A stretch of 49,928 bases of DNA, taken from NCBI GenBank assembly GCA_028285085.1, contig JANQQI010000038.1:1-49928 (forward strand), read 5' to 3'. Shown here one piece after another: positions 7,995 to 15,929 of the stretch. Under the pieces are notes generated by a model, which saw only the letters and a list, made by a program, of their open reading frames with translations, did not search any database and was not told where the DNA came from. Position 1 is the stretch's first letter. Each line of letters starts with the position of its first letter. The translations under genes were made by a program, and so were the position numbers. This stretch comes from Saprospiraceae bacterium. Lineage in GTDB: Bacteria > Bacteroidota > Bacteroidia > Chitinophagales > Saprospiraceae.

Positions 7995-10307
7995 ATGCGT
8001 AAAATTCAACTCCTTCTTTGTTGTGTATTGATAACGTTGTGCAGTTTATCAGCACAGTCTGACATTAAAATTGGGCAATGGAGATCCTATTTGCCTTACA
8101 AATATGGCCGTTCCATCACCCAGAGTGCAGATCGCGTTTGGTATGCCGCAGAGTACTCCATCGTAGGCTTCGAAAAATCCGACGACCTCATGGGCGTTGA
8201 GTTTCTCTCCAAGGTCGAAGGGCTCAGTGACGCTGGCATGAGCATCATCAAATACGTCCCTGCTTACGAAACCCTCATCGCCAGCTACCAAAATAGTAAT
8301 GTAGATCTGGTCAAACCCAACCGAATTGTCAACTTGCCTTTCATCAAAGAAGATGTCAATATCGTTGGGGATCGCAATGTCTACGATATCTATCTGGCTG
8401 AAAATGGGTTGGCTTATTTGGCTTGCGGTTTTGGGGTAGTGGAGCTCAACGTAGAGCGGGAAGAATTTGGTTTTACTACCAAGATGGGCATCAAGGCCAA
8501 TACCTTGACCATTTTCGAAAACGATTTTTACGTTGCTACGGATGAAGGTATTTATCGGGCCCCCAACAATCCTAACCTCAATTTGCAGGATTTCGGTAAC
8601 TGGGACTTACTCGGCACCGCCGAAGGCTTCCCGGCCGATTATGGAAGTTCGAGTTTGGTGAAATATAATGACAAATTGTACGTCAGCGTCGATGACACCC
8701 TCTTCACCTATGCTGACAATACATTGGACTATGTTTATCACCGCGACAGCTTTGATATTCGCTTTTTGAGTGCGGAGGGAGAACATTTAATCCTAGGCTC
8801 CTACTGCAATATCACGACTAGCTGCCAAGGCTACGTATTGACTTTCGACGCAGATCATAATTTTGAAGAACAAGGTGATTTTTGTGTCAATCGACCACAT
8901 TACGCCATCGAAGATGAAAGTGGCCGAATTTGGTATTCCGATCGATGGGATCGTATTCGTTATACCAATGCTGGCTCTAAAAATTGTACTCAGCTGGATT
9001 TCAAAACGGATCCCTTTACGCATAATGTAGCTGAGCTGGAAATTGTGGATGACCAACTTTGGGTGACTACCGAGAAACCGGGTGACAATCGAGAGGACGG
9101 CTACTTTTTATACGATATGAATAGTGGCAACTGGGAACATTATAATAATCGAACGAAATCTGCTCTAGGGGGTATGGTCGCTTTTTATTCGCTCGTTATT
9201 CATCCTGAAAATAAAGATATTTATGTCGGTAGTTTATCCGATGGATTGGTGATCATGAGCAATGATGCCGAAGAGTTTCAAATTTATGATGACTCTAATT
9301 CACCATTATCAGCCGGAGAAGATACGGGCCGAATCAGGGTATCTGACGTCGCCTTTGATGATCAAGATAATCTGTGGGTGACTAATAATCTGTCTTCTAC
9401 CCCCTTGCAGGTACTTAAGCCCGACGGCACCTGGCTCTCTGATTTTCCAAGAATTCCCTACCGTAATATTCGCTTCATTGCGATCGATCAAAGTGGCAAT
9501 AAATGGCTTTCGGTAGATGGACAAAGTCAAGCGGTCGTTGTCTTCAATGAATTCAACCTCGATGATCCTAATGACGATGAAGTTCGTATTCTCACCGCAT
9601 CAAACAGCAACATTCAGAGCAATCGTGTCAACTGCATCACGGTCGATCTGGATGGCGACGTTTGGGTAGGTACGCGCCAAGGAGCTACGGTATTTGAGTG
9701 TGGTGCTAATGTCTTTGATCCTAGTTGCCAGGGAACCAATCCTATTGTTGAAGTCGAAGGAATTCCGGCTTTGTTGCTGGAAACAGAAGAGATTCAATGC
9801 ATTACCGTAGATGGTGCCAATCGCAAATGGTTTGGAACGACGAATGGCGTTTTTGTTCAATCCCCCAGCGGTGAAGAGCAAGTCGCCTTTTTTGATGCAG
9901 AAAATAGCCCTTTGTTTAGCAACGAAATCTCAGATATCGCTATTCATCCCAAAACCGGTGAAGTATTCATTGCCACCTCTGCAGGCATGCTCTCACTGCG
10001 CGAGGAAGCAACCGAAGGCGGAATAAACAACAGCAGTGAGGTCTACGCTTTTCCTAATCCTGTTCGGCCTGAATATGACGGCCCCATCGCTATCAATGGC
10101 CTCGCGCGCGATGCCAATGTCAAAATTACCGATGTCAATGGCCAGTTGGTCTTTGAGGGGATTGCTACGGGCGGACAGATGGTATGGGATGGCCGGGACT
10201 ATAACGGGCGACGCGCTAGCTCGGGAGTCTATCTCGTCTTCAGTACCAGTACGCAAACTGTAGAAAATCCAGATGCGATCGTGACGAAGATTTTGTTACT
10301 GAATTAA
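7995..10307 (+). CDS. porZ: PorZ-like type IX secretion system protein (beta-propellers plus C-terminal sorting domain)
   Basis: Secreted protein of 770 residues. The ATG at 7995 begins a clear signal peptide (MRKIQLLLCCVLITLCSLSAQ). Earlier in-frame TTG codons would only add a non-hydrophobic extension. Directly after cleavage comes IGQWRSYLPYKYGRSITQS, typical of PorZ, followed by two-component-regulator-type propeller repeats (for example DQDNLWVTNNL, QSGNKWLSVDG, LDGDVWVGTRQG, ANRKWFGTTNG). The last ~85 residues are a sorting-type C-terminal domain (VYAFPNPVRPEYDG, WDGRDYNGRRASSGVYLV, ITKILLLN-like end). In characterised Bacteroidota, PorZ belongs to the surface attachment complex that links T9SS cargo to lipopolysaccharide. 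The gene stands alone, with its own promoter box and a strong downstream terminator. Other propeller proteins with sorting domains exist, so the symbol is less certain than the architecture. Confidence 0.82.
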   Translation: MRKIQLLLCCVLITLCSLSAQSDIKIGQWRSYLPYKYGRSITQSADRVWYAAEYSIVGFEKSDDLMGVEFLSKVEGLSDAGMSIIKYVPAYETLIASYQNSNVDLVKPNRIVNLPFIKEDVNIVGDRNVYDIYLAENGLAYLACGFGVVELNVEREEFGFTTKMGIKANTLTIFENDFYVATDEGIYRAPNNPNLNLQDFGNWDLLGTAEGFPADYGSSSLVKYNDKLYVSVDDTLFTYADNTLDYVYHRDSFDIRFLSAEGEHLILGSYCNITTSCQGYVLTFDADHNFEEQGDFCVNRPHYAIEDESGRIWYSDRWDRIRYTNAGSKNCTQLDFKTDPFTHNVAELEIVDDQLWVTTEKPGDNREDGYFLYDMNSGNWEHYNNRTKSALGGMVAFYSLVIHPENKDIYVGSLSDGLVIMSNDAEEFQIYDDSNSPLSAGEDTGRIRVSDVAFDDQDNLWVTNNLSSTPLQVLKPDGTWLSDFPRIPYRNIRFIAIDQSGNKWLSVDGQSQAVVVFNEFNLDDPNDDEVRILTASNSNIQSNRVNCITVDLDGDVWVGTRQGATVFECGANVFDPSCQGTNPIVEVEGIPALLLETEEIQCITVDGANRKWFGTTNGVFVQSPSGEEQVAFFDAENSPLFSNEISDIAIHPKTGEVFIATSAGMLSLREEATEGGINNSSEVYAFPNPVRPEYDGPIAINGLARDANVKITDVNGQLVFEGIATGGQMVWDGRDYNGRRASSGVYLVFSTSTQTVENPDAIVTKILLLN

Positions 10308-10332
10308 ATTATATTTTACGAATAAATTCAGA

Positions 10333-10363
10333 AAGCCTCTCATCATTTGGTGAGGGGCTTTTT
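10333..10363 (+). terminator. Rho-independent terminator after the PorZ-like gene
   Basis: Stem AAGCCTCTCA/TGAGGGGCTT (10 bp with one T-G wobble) with an 8-base loop, immediately followed by a T run. It lies 25 bp after the stop codon. Confidence 0.85.
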
Positions 10364-10442
10364 GGATTTTATAATCTCTTTTTAAAAAAAATTCACCCCT
10401 CAGGCAACCTTTCTCCAAACTGCCGCACCATTCCCATGTGAG

Positions 10443-10476
10443 TTGTCGACAATCAAACATTGAAAACCTATTTTTT
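10443..10476 (+). promoter_or_regulatory. Putative promoter of the PepSY-like lipoprotein gene
   Basis: TTG (10443-10445) and TATTTTTT (10469-10476, 7 of 8 to TAnnTTTG) separated by 23 bp. This spacing also occurs at 31845-31878. A start near 10481 would leave a leader of about 20 nt. Confidence 0.4.
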
Positions 10477-10500
10477 ACAAACTTTTTCAAACTAGGAAAA

Positions 10501-11220
10501 ATGAAAAACTTAGTTATCGCATGTATTGCATTTTTGGGGATAAACTTGTTGACTGCTTGCCAAGACGATAATAACGCAGTTGAGAATGATGCTCTACTCA
10601 TCCAGGAAATTGCAAATTCCACCGAAAAGACCAACGTAGAACCAGAAGATCTGCCCCGTACAGTTACTGAATATACTGAAAGTACTTATTTCGAGGCCTT
10701 TGTAGAGTCTGCAGCTTATGTAAGCGAAAAAGGCTACGAAATCACCTTGACGAACGAAGATGTGCTTTACTGCGACCGTGACGGTAACCCACTACATGCT
10801 CGCTTTCGTCCGCACCGCCCGGGGCCATGTGGCCATGGCGGGCAGGTAGAAATCAGCGAGCTACCCGATGCGATTGCGGACTACGTAACAGAAAACTATC
10901 CCGACGCGGAAATCAAAAAAGCTAAGCAAAAAGGAGAAAAGTATATCGTAGCCATCACCGGACACATTCTTTTAATTTTTGAAAGCGACGGCACCTTTAT
11001 CGATGAAGCACCGATCTTCCGTTTGTGCCGTGGTGAGCGTATCGCGCTAGAAGATTTAGCGGATGAGATTACTAACTATATCACAGAGAACTATCCAGAT
11101 GCAGAAATCAAAATCGCTTTCCGCGCACGTGGAAAAATCATGGTCGGTATTATGACTGATGATGGACGCAAACTACTTGTATTCGATCTTGACGGTAATT
11201 TCCTCTTTGAAAGAGGGTAG
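10501..11220 (+). CDS. Lipoprotein with two PepSY-like units
   Basis: Predicted lipoprotein of 239 residues. The ATG at 10501 gives MKNLVIACIAFLGINLLTAC, a signal sequence ending in a good lipobox (LTAC). A short acidic linker is followed by two copies of a PepSY-like unit. Copy one runs from about 117 (ISELPDAIADYVTENYPDAEIKKAKQ, in part), copy two from about 180 (LEDLADEITNYITENYPDAEIKIAF, in part). Each ends in a strand pair of the type LLIFESDGTF or LLVFDLDGNF. Between start and first copy sits an unusual RPHRPGPCGHGG stretch rich in His, Pro and Gly. Related Bacteroidota periplasmic proteins are often linked to protease inhibition or metal handling, but the role here is unknown. A strong hairpin follows the gene. 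Confidence 0.75.
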   Translation: MKNLVIACIAFLGINLLTACQDDNNAVENDALLIQEIANSTEKTNVEPEDLPRTVTEYTESTYFEAFVESAAYVSEKGYEITLTNEDVLYCDRDGNPLHARFRPHRPGPCGHGGQVEISELPDAIADYVTENYPDAEIKKAKQKGEKYIVAITGHILLIFESDGTFIDEAPIFRLCRGERIALEDLADEITNYITENYPDAEIKIAFRARGKIMVGIMTDDGRKLLVFDLDGNFLFERG

Positions 11221-11250
11221 CATAGAGGGGTTTAACACCCGAGACTTGCA

Positions 11251-11281
11251 GGCCCGGTGCTTCGAGAGAGGGCACCGGGCC
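11251..11281 (+). terminator. Strong hairpin after the PepSY-like lipoprotein gene
   Basis: Perfect 10-bp stem GGCCCGGTGC/GCACCGGGCC with an 11-base loop, 30 bp after the stop codon. There is no immediate T run (CTATCCAAAAAAT follows), so it may be a terminator or an RNA-stabilising 3' hairpin. Confidence 0.65.
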
Positions 11282-11443
11282 CTATCCAAAAAATATAATT
11301 TTTCGTGGTTTCAATTGATTCACTGCAAAAGAGTGGTGAATTGGTACTAATGATCCAGCGGCTGTTCAAAATCTACCTTGTTCTTATTATCAGGATATTC
11401 GAAAAGGCATTATTCGAAAAGGGTGGATGGGAGCAGCCGCTTT

Positions 11444-12394
11444 TTAATTCCCTAATCCTAATTGCTCTAAAGCTAGTACAGCTGCCGCTAAGTCTTCCAA
11501 AGCATGGCCAACAGATTTGAAAAGCGTAATCTCCTGCGCATCGGTACGAAAATGAGAAGGTGAGCTCTGACACATCTGTGTTAAATTCTTTTGGATATCT
11601 GATACCTGCAAAATTTTCCGCTGTATCGGAATGACCAAATCTCCCGATTCCTGGCAAGCCGTCATCGTATCCACGAATAATGTTGCTTTGTGTATCACAC
11701 CATCGTCAACTTCGCGCATGTCGGGCCGATAAGAGCCGACTAAATCCAGATGTTGCCCCGCTCGTACCCACTCTCCTTTAATCAAAGGATCTTTACTTAA
11801 AGTTGCACAAGAGATAATATCTGCTTGCGATACGGCCTCGGCTAGGTCTTCTACCACGGTACATCGAAATTCCTCGTCATTTAGACTGACTGCCAGGCGA
11901 GCTGCTTTCTCAATGTTGCGCCCCCAAACCAACACCCGTTTAATCGGTCGAATACTAGCATGAGCACGAATTAAATGAGGTGCCAGGACTCCGGTTCCAA
12001 CCATAAGCAACGTACGACTATCCTTGCGCGATAAAAAAAGCGAGGCAAGAGCCGAAGCTGCCGCAGTGCGGCGTGCGGTTAACAAGCGAGCATCACACTG
12101 TAAAAGCGGTCGGCCATCTAATTGGCTAAACAAAATATAAGTCCCATGAATAGCCGGAAGCTGGCGCTGAGCATTTTCCGGGCTGACCGTCACCACCTTG
12201 ACCCCAAGATAACGGCCATCATCCCAAGCAGGCATTAACAGTAAAGTAGAGGTCTCAGAATGCCCCTGAGGTAAAAAATCATAGTGCTGCCGCTGGGGTA
12301 CCGTGGCGGTAGTGGCAAAAGCAACAGCTAGTGCATCGATCAGTAAATCGAAAGGTAATAATTCTGCTAGTTGTTGATCCGTTAATTGATGCAT
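11444..12394 (-). CDS. Ornithine cyclodeaminase/mu-crystallin family, likely delta1-pyrroline-2-carboxylate reductase
   Basis: NAD(P)H-dependent enzyme of 316 residues. The N-terminal part holds the substrate-binding block YLGVKVVTVSPENA (about 83-96) with its conserved lysine, and LLTARRTAAASALAS (about 133-147). The Rossmann nucleotide-binding segment starts at LLMVGTGVLAPHLIRAH. In the family, members convert ornithine to proline or reduce delta1-pyrroline-2-carboxylate to proline. The next two genes upstream encode an alpha-ketoglutaric semialdehyde dehydrogenase and a DHDPS-family lyase. That context favours the reductase, which handles the product of trans-3-hydroxyproline or D-proline oxidation. 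It is the last gene of the three-gene set, 16 bp after its neighbour. Family certain, substrate inferred. Confidence 0.85.
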   Translation of the reverse strand: MHQLTDQQLAELLPFDLLIDALAVAFATTATVPQRQHYDFLPQGHSETSTLLLMPAWDDGRYLGVKVVTVSPENAQRQLPAIHGTYILFSQLDGRPLLQCDARLLTARRTAAASALASLFLSRKDSRTLLMVGTGVLAPHLIRAHASIRPIKRVLVWGRNIEKAARLAVSLNDEEFRCTVVEDLAEAVSQADIISCATLSKDPLIKGEWVRAGQHLDLVGSYRPDMREVDDGVIHKATLFVDTMTACQESGDLVIPIQRKILQVSDIQKNLTQMCQSSPSHFRTDAQEITLFKSVGHALEDLAAAVLALEQLGLGN

Positions 12395-12410
12395 AAGCCA
12401 ACAAGACCGA

Positions 12411-13985
12411 TCAAGGCTTAGTCAGCTCACCGTCGAGCAAGCGCCAAATACCTAATGGGTTATCATTCTTCAATTCCAGCGGCAGAAGTGTTTCGGGCAT
12501 ATCCTGAAAAGCTACTGGTCGCGCAAAACGTCGAATCGCATCTGTGCCAACGGAAGTAAAACGCGCATCCGTTGTAGCAGGAAAAGGACCACCGTGCTGC
12601 ATCGCTGCACACACTTCGACTCCGGTTGGTACACCATTGAAGATCAAGCGCCCAACGCTTTGTTGTAACTGCTCGATCATGGTGTCGTAATGCGTTAGCT
12701 CTGCGGTTTCTCCCATGATAGTGGCCGTCAGTTGACCGGGCATTCGCTGAGCAATAGTTTCGAATTCTACACGATCTCGGCAGCGTACCAGTAAGGTCAA
12801 CGGCCCAAAGACTTCCTCGCTGAGCTGAGCATTAGCCAAGAAGTCAGTGCCAGAAACACTGGCCACGGTCGCTTCGCCGCTTAGTTTATCGGATTCTGCC
12901 GGAGCTTCGCTCAGCAAGCTAACACCACTCTGTTCCAACAAGCGATCCTTATTCGTACGAAAATGCTCACAAACCTTTTCATTGAGCATCGTTGCTGGCG
13001 GAATCTTTGCCATTTCCTCAGCTAATTGTGCACTAAAAGCATCTAAGTCTGGCCCCTCGATACCGATCAATAAACCAGGGTTCGTACAAAATTGACCGAC
13101 GCCCAAGGTGACTGATCCGGCGTATTGGGTAGCAATCGCTACCCCGCGTTTATGCAATGCTTCTGGTAGTAAAAAGACTGGATTGACGCTGCCCATTTCC
13201 GCAAAAACGGGAATAGGTTCCAGCCTTTGAGCGGCGGCGGCGTAGATGGCCTTGCCAGCAGCAAGAGAACCAGTAAAAGCAATTGCTTTCACCGCCGGAT
13301 GCCGAACCAATTGTTGCCCGAGTTCAGGGCCACTCCCGTTCAGGGAAGAGAAAACACCATCAGGCATTCCCGTTTCTAAAGCGGCATTGTGTATCGCCAA
13401 AGCCACCAAAGCGTTTGTTCCCAAATGAGACTCATGAGCCTTGATCACAACTGGACAGCCCGCTGCTAAAGCCGAGGCCGTATCACCTCCTGCAGTAGAA
13501 AATGCTAACGGAAAATTACTCGCCGTGAAGACCACCACTGGTCCAAGGGGGCGCAACATTCGCCGAATATCTGACTTGGGGACAGGTTGCCGGTCAGGTT
13601 GGGCCCGGTCGATACGAGCATCGACCCAAGATCCTTCTTCGATGAGATCGGCAAACAAGCGAAGCTGATTCACTGTTCGGCCACGCTCTCCAATAAGTCG
13701 CTTCTCGGGCAAGCCGGATTCTTTCATGGCGCGCGCAATCAGGTCGTCTCCCAGTTTGAGAATATGTTCCGCGATGGCTCGGAGAAAACGTGCGCGATCC
13801 GCTCCACTCTTCTGGCGATAAGTTACAAAGGCCGTTGTGGCTAATTCCAACGCCTGATCTACTTCTGCGGGCGTAGCCACATGAAACTGCCCATCAATCG
13901 TTCGTTGTAATGCCGGGCTAAAAGCCTGCATAAACTCCTCAGCCATCGCCGAGTAATTGAACCCAATGAGATTCCGTCCGTCCAT
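12411..13985 (-). CDS. Alpha-ketoglutaric semialdehyde dehydrogenase (2,5-dioxovalerate dehydrogenase)
   Basis: Cytoplasmic aldehyde dehydrogenase (524 residues) that oxidises 2,5-dioxopentanoate to 2-oxoglutarate with NAD(P)+. The length and motifs match the KGSADH branch rather than general ALDHs: VVFTASNFPLAFSTAGGDTA (about 151-170), PVVIKAHESHLGTN with the cofactor-binding Lys, the glutamate in FAEMGSVNPVF, and the catalytic cysteine in GQFCTNPGLL (about 297-306). The C-terminal HGGPFPATTDARFTSVG is also branch-typical. It lies 8 bp downstream of the DHDPS-family gene and 16 bp upstream of the cyclodeaminase-family gene. It funnels the pathway product into the TCA cycle. Confidence 0.92.
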   Translation of the reverse strand: MDGRNLIGFNYSAMAEEFMQAFSPALQRTIDGQFHVATPAEVDQALELATTAFVTYRQKSGADRARFLRAIAEHILKLGDDLIARAMKESGLPEKRLIGERGRTVNQLRLFADLIEEGSWVDARIDRAQPDRQPVPKSDIRRMLRPLGPVVVFTASNFPLAFSTAGGDTASALAAGCPVVIKAHESHLGTNALVALAIHNAALETGMPDGVFSSLNGSGPELGQQLVRHPAVKAIAFTGSLAAGKAIYAAAAQRLEPIPVFAEMGSVNPVFLLPEALHKRGVAIATQYAGSVTLGVGQFCTNPGLLIGIEGPDLDAFSAQLAEEMAKIPPATMLNEKVCEHFRTNKDRLLEQSGVSLLSEAPAESDKLSGEATVASVSGTDFLANAQLSEEVFGPLTLLVRCRDRVEFETIAQRMPGQLTATIMGETAELTHYDTMIEQLQQSVGRLIFNGVPTGVEVCAAMQHGGPFPATTDARFTSVGTDAIRRFARPVAFQDMPETLLPLELKNDNPLGIWRLLDGELTKP

Positions 13986-13993
13986 AATAATTC

Positions 13994-14911
13994 TTAAAGT
14001 GATGCAAATTTAGAGAGGTCAGGCCGAGAAGATACGCCTTTTTGGATGATCGCCAAAATACGGTCACGCTCTGCGCCGGATAGTGGTAAGCGTGGTGGCC
14101 GGACGGGTTCAGTCCCCACTCCAGTAGCGACCTCCGCCAATTTGATATATTGTACAAGCTTGGGATGAATATCCAATTCTAATAATGGCATAAACCATCG
14201 ATAAATGGGCAAGGCTTCCTCGATCCGACCCGCTTTTACCAGTTCGTAGATCACCACTGTTTCTCGGGGGAAGGCATTCACCAAACCGGCAACCCAGCCA
14301 TCCGCTCCAGCGGCCAAGCATTCCAAAGCCAGGGTATCTACACCGCACAATATCTTGTAGCGATCCCCAAAAGCATTGCGGAAGCGCGTTACGTTGGTCA
14401 CATCGCGTGAAGAAGCTTTGATCGCTTGAATATTAGGATAGGCTTGTAGTGCTTCCAACATTGGAATCGTTACGGCAATTTTATAATCCACTGGATTGTT
14501 GTAAAGCATAATTGGCAGTTGGGTCTGCTCGGCTACCGTTTGAAAATAAACGAGCGTCTCTTCTTCGCTAGCTTTGTACTGCATTGGTGGAAGAAGCATG
14601 AGCCCCGCTGCGCCGCCTTCTTCGGCGAGCCGAGCGAGGGCCAGGGCATCCGCTGTTCGGCGCTCGGCGATATTCAGGAGAACCGGTACTCGGTCGGCAC
14701 TGACTTCAAGGCCGGTTTGAAGCAATGCTTTTCGATCGTCATTGGTCAGCGTACTTGCTTCTCCCAGGCTACCACCGATAATAATGCCGTGTACTCCGGC
14801 AGTAATTTGAGCTTCTAGATTATGAGCAAAAGCTGGCAAGTCCAGCGTTCCATCGGTTTTAAACTTTGTTGTTACGGCGGGGTATACACCGTTCCAGGCT
14901 ATTGTTTGCAT
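13994..14911 (-). CDS. DHDPS-family lyase, likely delta1-pyrroline-4-hydroxy-2-carboxylate deaminase
   Basis: Class I aldolase-type TIM barrel of 305 residues. Motifs of the dihydrodipicolinate synthase/N-acetylneuraminate lyase family are intact: GGSLGEASTLTNDDR (about 47-61), MLYNNPVDYKI with the catalytic tyrosine, and the Schiff-base lysine in IQAIKASSRDV. The downstream semialdehyde dehydrogenase shows that the product should be alpha-ketoglutaric semialdehyde. Three known family reactions give it: deamination of pyrroline-4-hydroxy-2-carboxylate (hydroxyproline route), keto-deoxyarabonate dehydration and 5-keto-4-deoxyglucarate dehydration. The cyclodeaminase-family gene favours the first. 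The ATG at 14911 is chosen over upstream codons because it starts the conserved WNGVYPAVTTKF block and lies just after a promoter box. Confidence 0.85.
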   Translation of the reverse strand: MQTIAWNGVYPAVTTKFKTDGTLDLPAFAHNLEAQITAGVHGIIIGGSLGEASTLTNDDRKALLQTGLEVSADRVPVLLNIAERRTADALALARLAEEGGAAGLMLLPPMQYKASEEETLVYFQTVAEQTQLPIMLYNNPVDYKIAVTIPMLEALQAYPNIQAIKASSRDVTNVTRFRNAFGDRYKILCGVDTLALECLAAGADGWVAGLVNAFPRETVVIYELVKAGRIEEALPIYRWFMPLLELDIHPKLVQYIKLAEVATGVGTEPVRPPRLPLSGAERDRILAIIQKGVSSRPDLSKFASL

Positions 14912-14923
14912 TGATTTTTTTGA

Positions 14924-14931
14924 CAAAGATA
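14924..14931 (-). promoter_or_regulatory. Putative -7 box (TATCTTTG) of the hydroxyproline-type operon
   Basis: Perfect TAnnTTTG match on the minus strand, ending 12 bases before the ATG at 14911, so the leader would be under 10 nt. It lies in the 121 bp divergent gap shared with the AraC-type gene, the natural place for that regulator to bind. Confidence 0.5.
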
Positions 14932-15032
14932 ATCCAATGCCCAAAGCCTGACTCCCTTAATTTTCGCTTTCAATGGTATTATTTTGTCCTGTATCACGTA
15001 TTTTTATAAGAATTATTGAATAATAGTATTGC

Positions 15033-15896
15033 ATGAAAGCCATTCCTTTTTCCGTTCCAAGTACTCAAACGGCCTCTTTTCGGGTGCAGGTCGACGATGT
15101 ACCACATTTCTACGATCGCTTACATCATCATCCCGAGATCCAAATCACCTTGGTTGAAAAAGGCGAAGGCAGCTTATTTGTGGGGGATAGCATCAGTAGC
15201 TTCGCTCCGGGCGATTTGTTAATGATTGGAGCGGGAGTGCCCCACGCTTTTCGAAATGATGCAGCTTACTATACTGCAGAAAGCCCGGGCGCTTATGCTG
15301 TTTCGCTTTTGTTCGAAACCCATGCTCTGGGGCGCGATTTTTTCGAACTGCCCGAAATGCAACATATTCAAAAGTTAATCCAAGGTGCAGCGGCAGGATT
15401 AAAGTTTTCCGTAGGAATAACCAAAGTCTTACGGTCACGAATGCACCAAATGATCGCCGCCGATGGTTTTGGTCGCCTCAGGACATTACTGGATATTTTA
15501 CATGCGCTTGCCCAAGCCAAAGGTGTAGAAAAACTCTCGACTTATCACTTATCCACCGCACCTATTTCCGCGGAATACAATCGCTTAAATGCCGTTTTCC
15601 AATATTGCATGGATCATTACGCCGAACCGATTCGGCTGGAAGAGGTAGCAGCTTTAAGTAATCTCAGTGTTTCCGCTTTTTGTCGATATTTCAAGCTGCA
15701 TACGCGTAAGACCTTCAGCTATTTTCTGAATGAATTACGAGTTGGTATGGCTTGTAAGCTGTTAAGTAGTGGCGAATCGACCGTCGCCGAAATTTGCTAT
15801 CAGGTGGGTTATAATAATCTATCCAATTTCAACCGTCAGTTTAAACGCATCAAAGGTATGACGCCTACGGTTTATCTTAAGAAGATCGTGCTTTGA
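15033..15896 (+). CDS. AraC-family transcriptional regulator (cupin plus AraC HTH)
   Basis: DNA-binding regulator of 287 residues. The N-terminal half is a cupin sensor domain (HHHPEIQITLVEKGEGSLFV near 31-50 and FAPGDLLMIGAGVPHAF near 57-73). The C-terminal ~100 residues hold the two helix-turn-helix motifs of AraC proteins: LEEVAALSNLSVSAFCRYFK and VAEICYQVGYNNLSNFNRQFKR (each given in part), ending with GMTPTVYLKK. It is divergent from the three-enzyme operon across a 121 bp gap, so it most likely controls that operon. The ligand is unknown; hydroxyproline or a pathway intermediate is a reasonable guess. A near-match to the -7 box (TAGTATTG, 15024-15031) sits too close to the ATG to be convincing. 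Confidence 0.9.
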   Translation: MKAIPFSVPSTQTASFRVQVDDVPHFYDRLHHHPEIQITLVEKGEGSLFVGDSISSFAPGDLLMIGAGVPHAFRNDAAYYTAESPGAYAVSLLFETHALGRDFFELPEMQHIQKLIQGAAAGLKFSVGITKVLRSRMHQMIAADGFGRLRTLLDILHALAQAKGVEKLSTYHLSTAPISAEYNRLNAVFQYCMDHYAEPIRLEEVAALSNLSVSAFCRYFKLHTRKTFSYFLNELRVGMACKLLSSGESTVAEICYQVGYNNLSNFNRQFKRIKGMTPTVYLKKIVL

Positions 15897-15929
15897 CCAA
15901 TCTTAATCTTTGCCAAAGAGAATGAACCG

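Noticed and set aside
14005-14012. TAAATTTG box on the minus strand just before the KGSADH gene
   Set aside because: Lies inside the end of the preceding gene, 8 bp spacing indicates cotranscription; likely a chance match.
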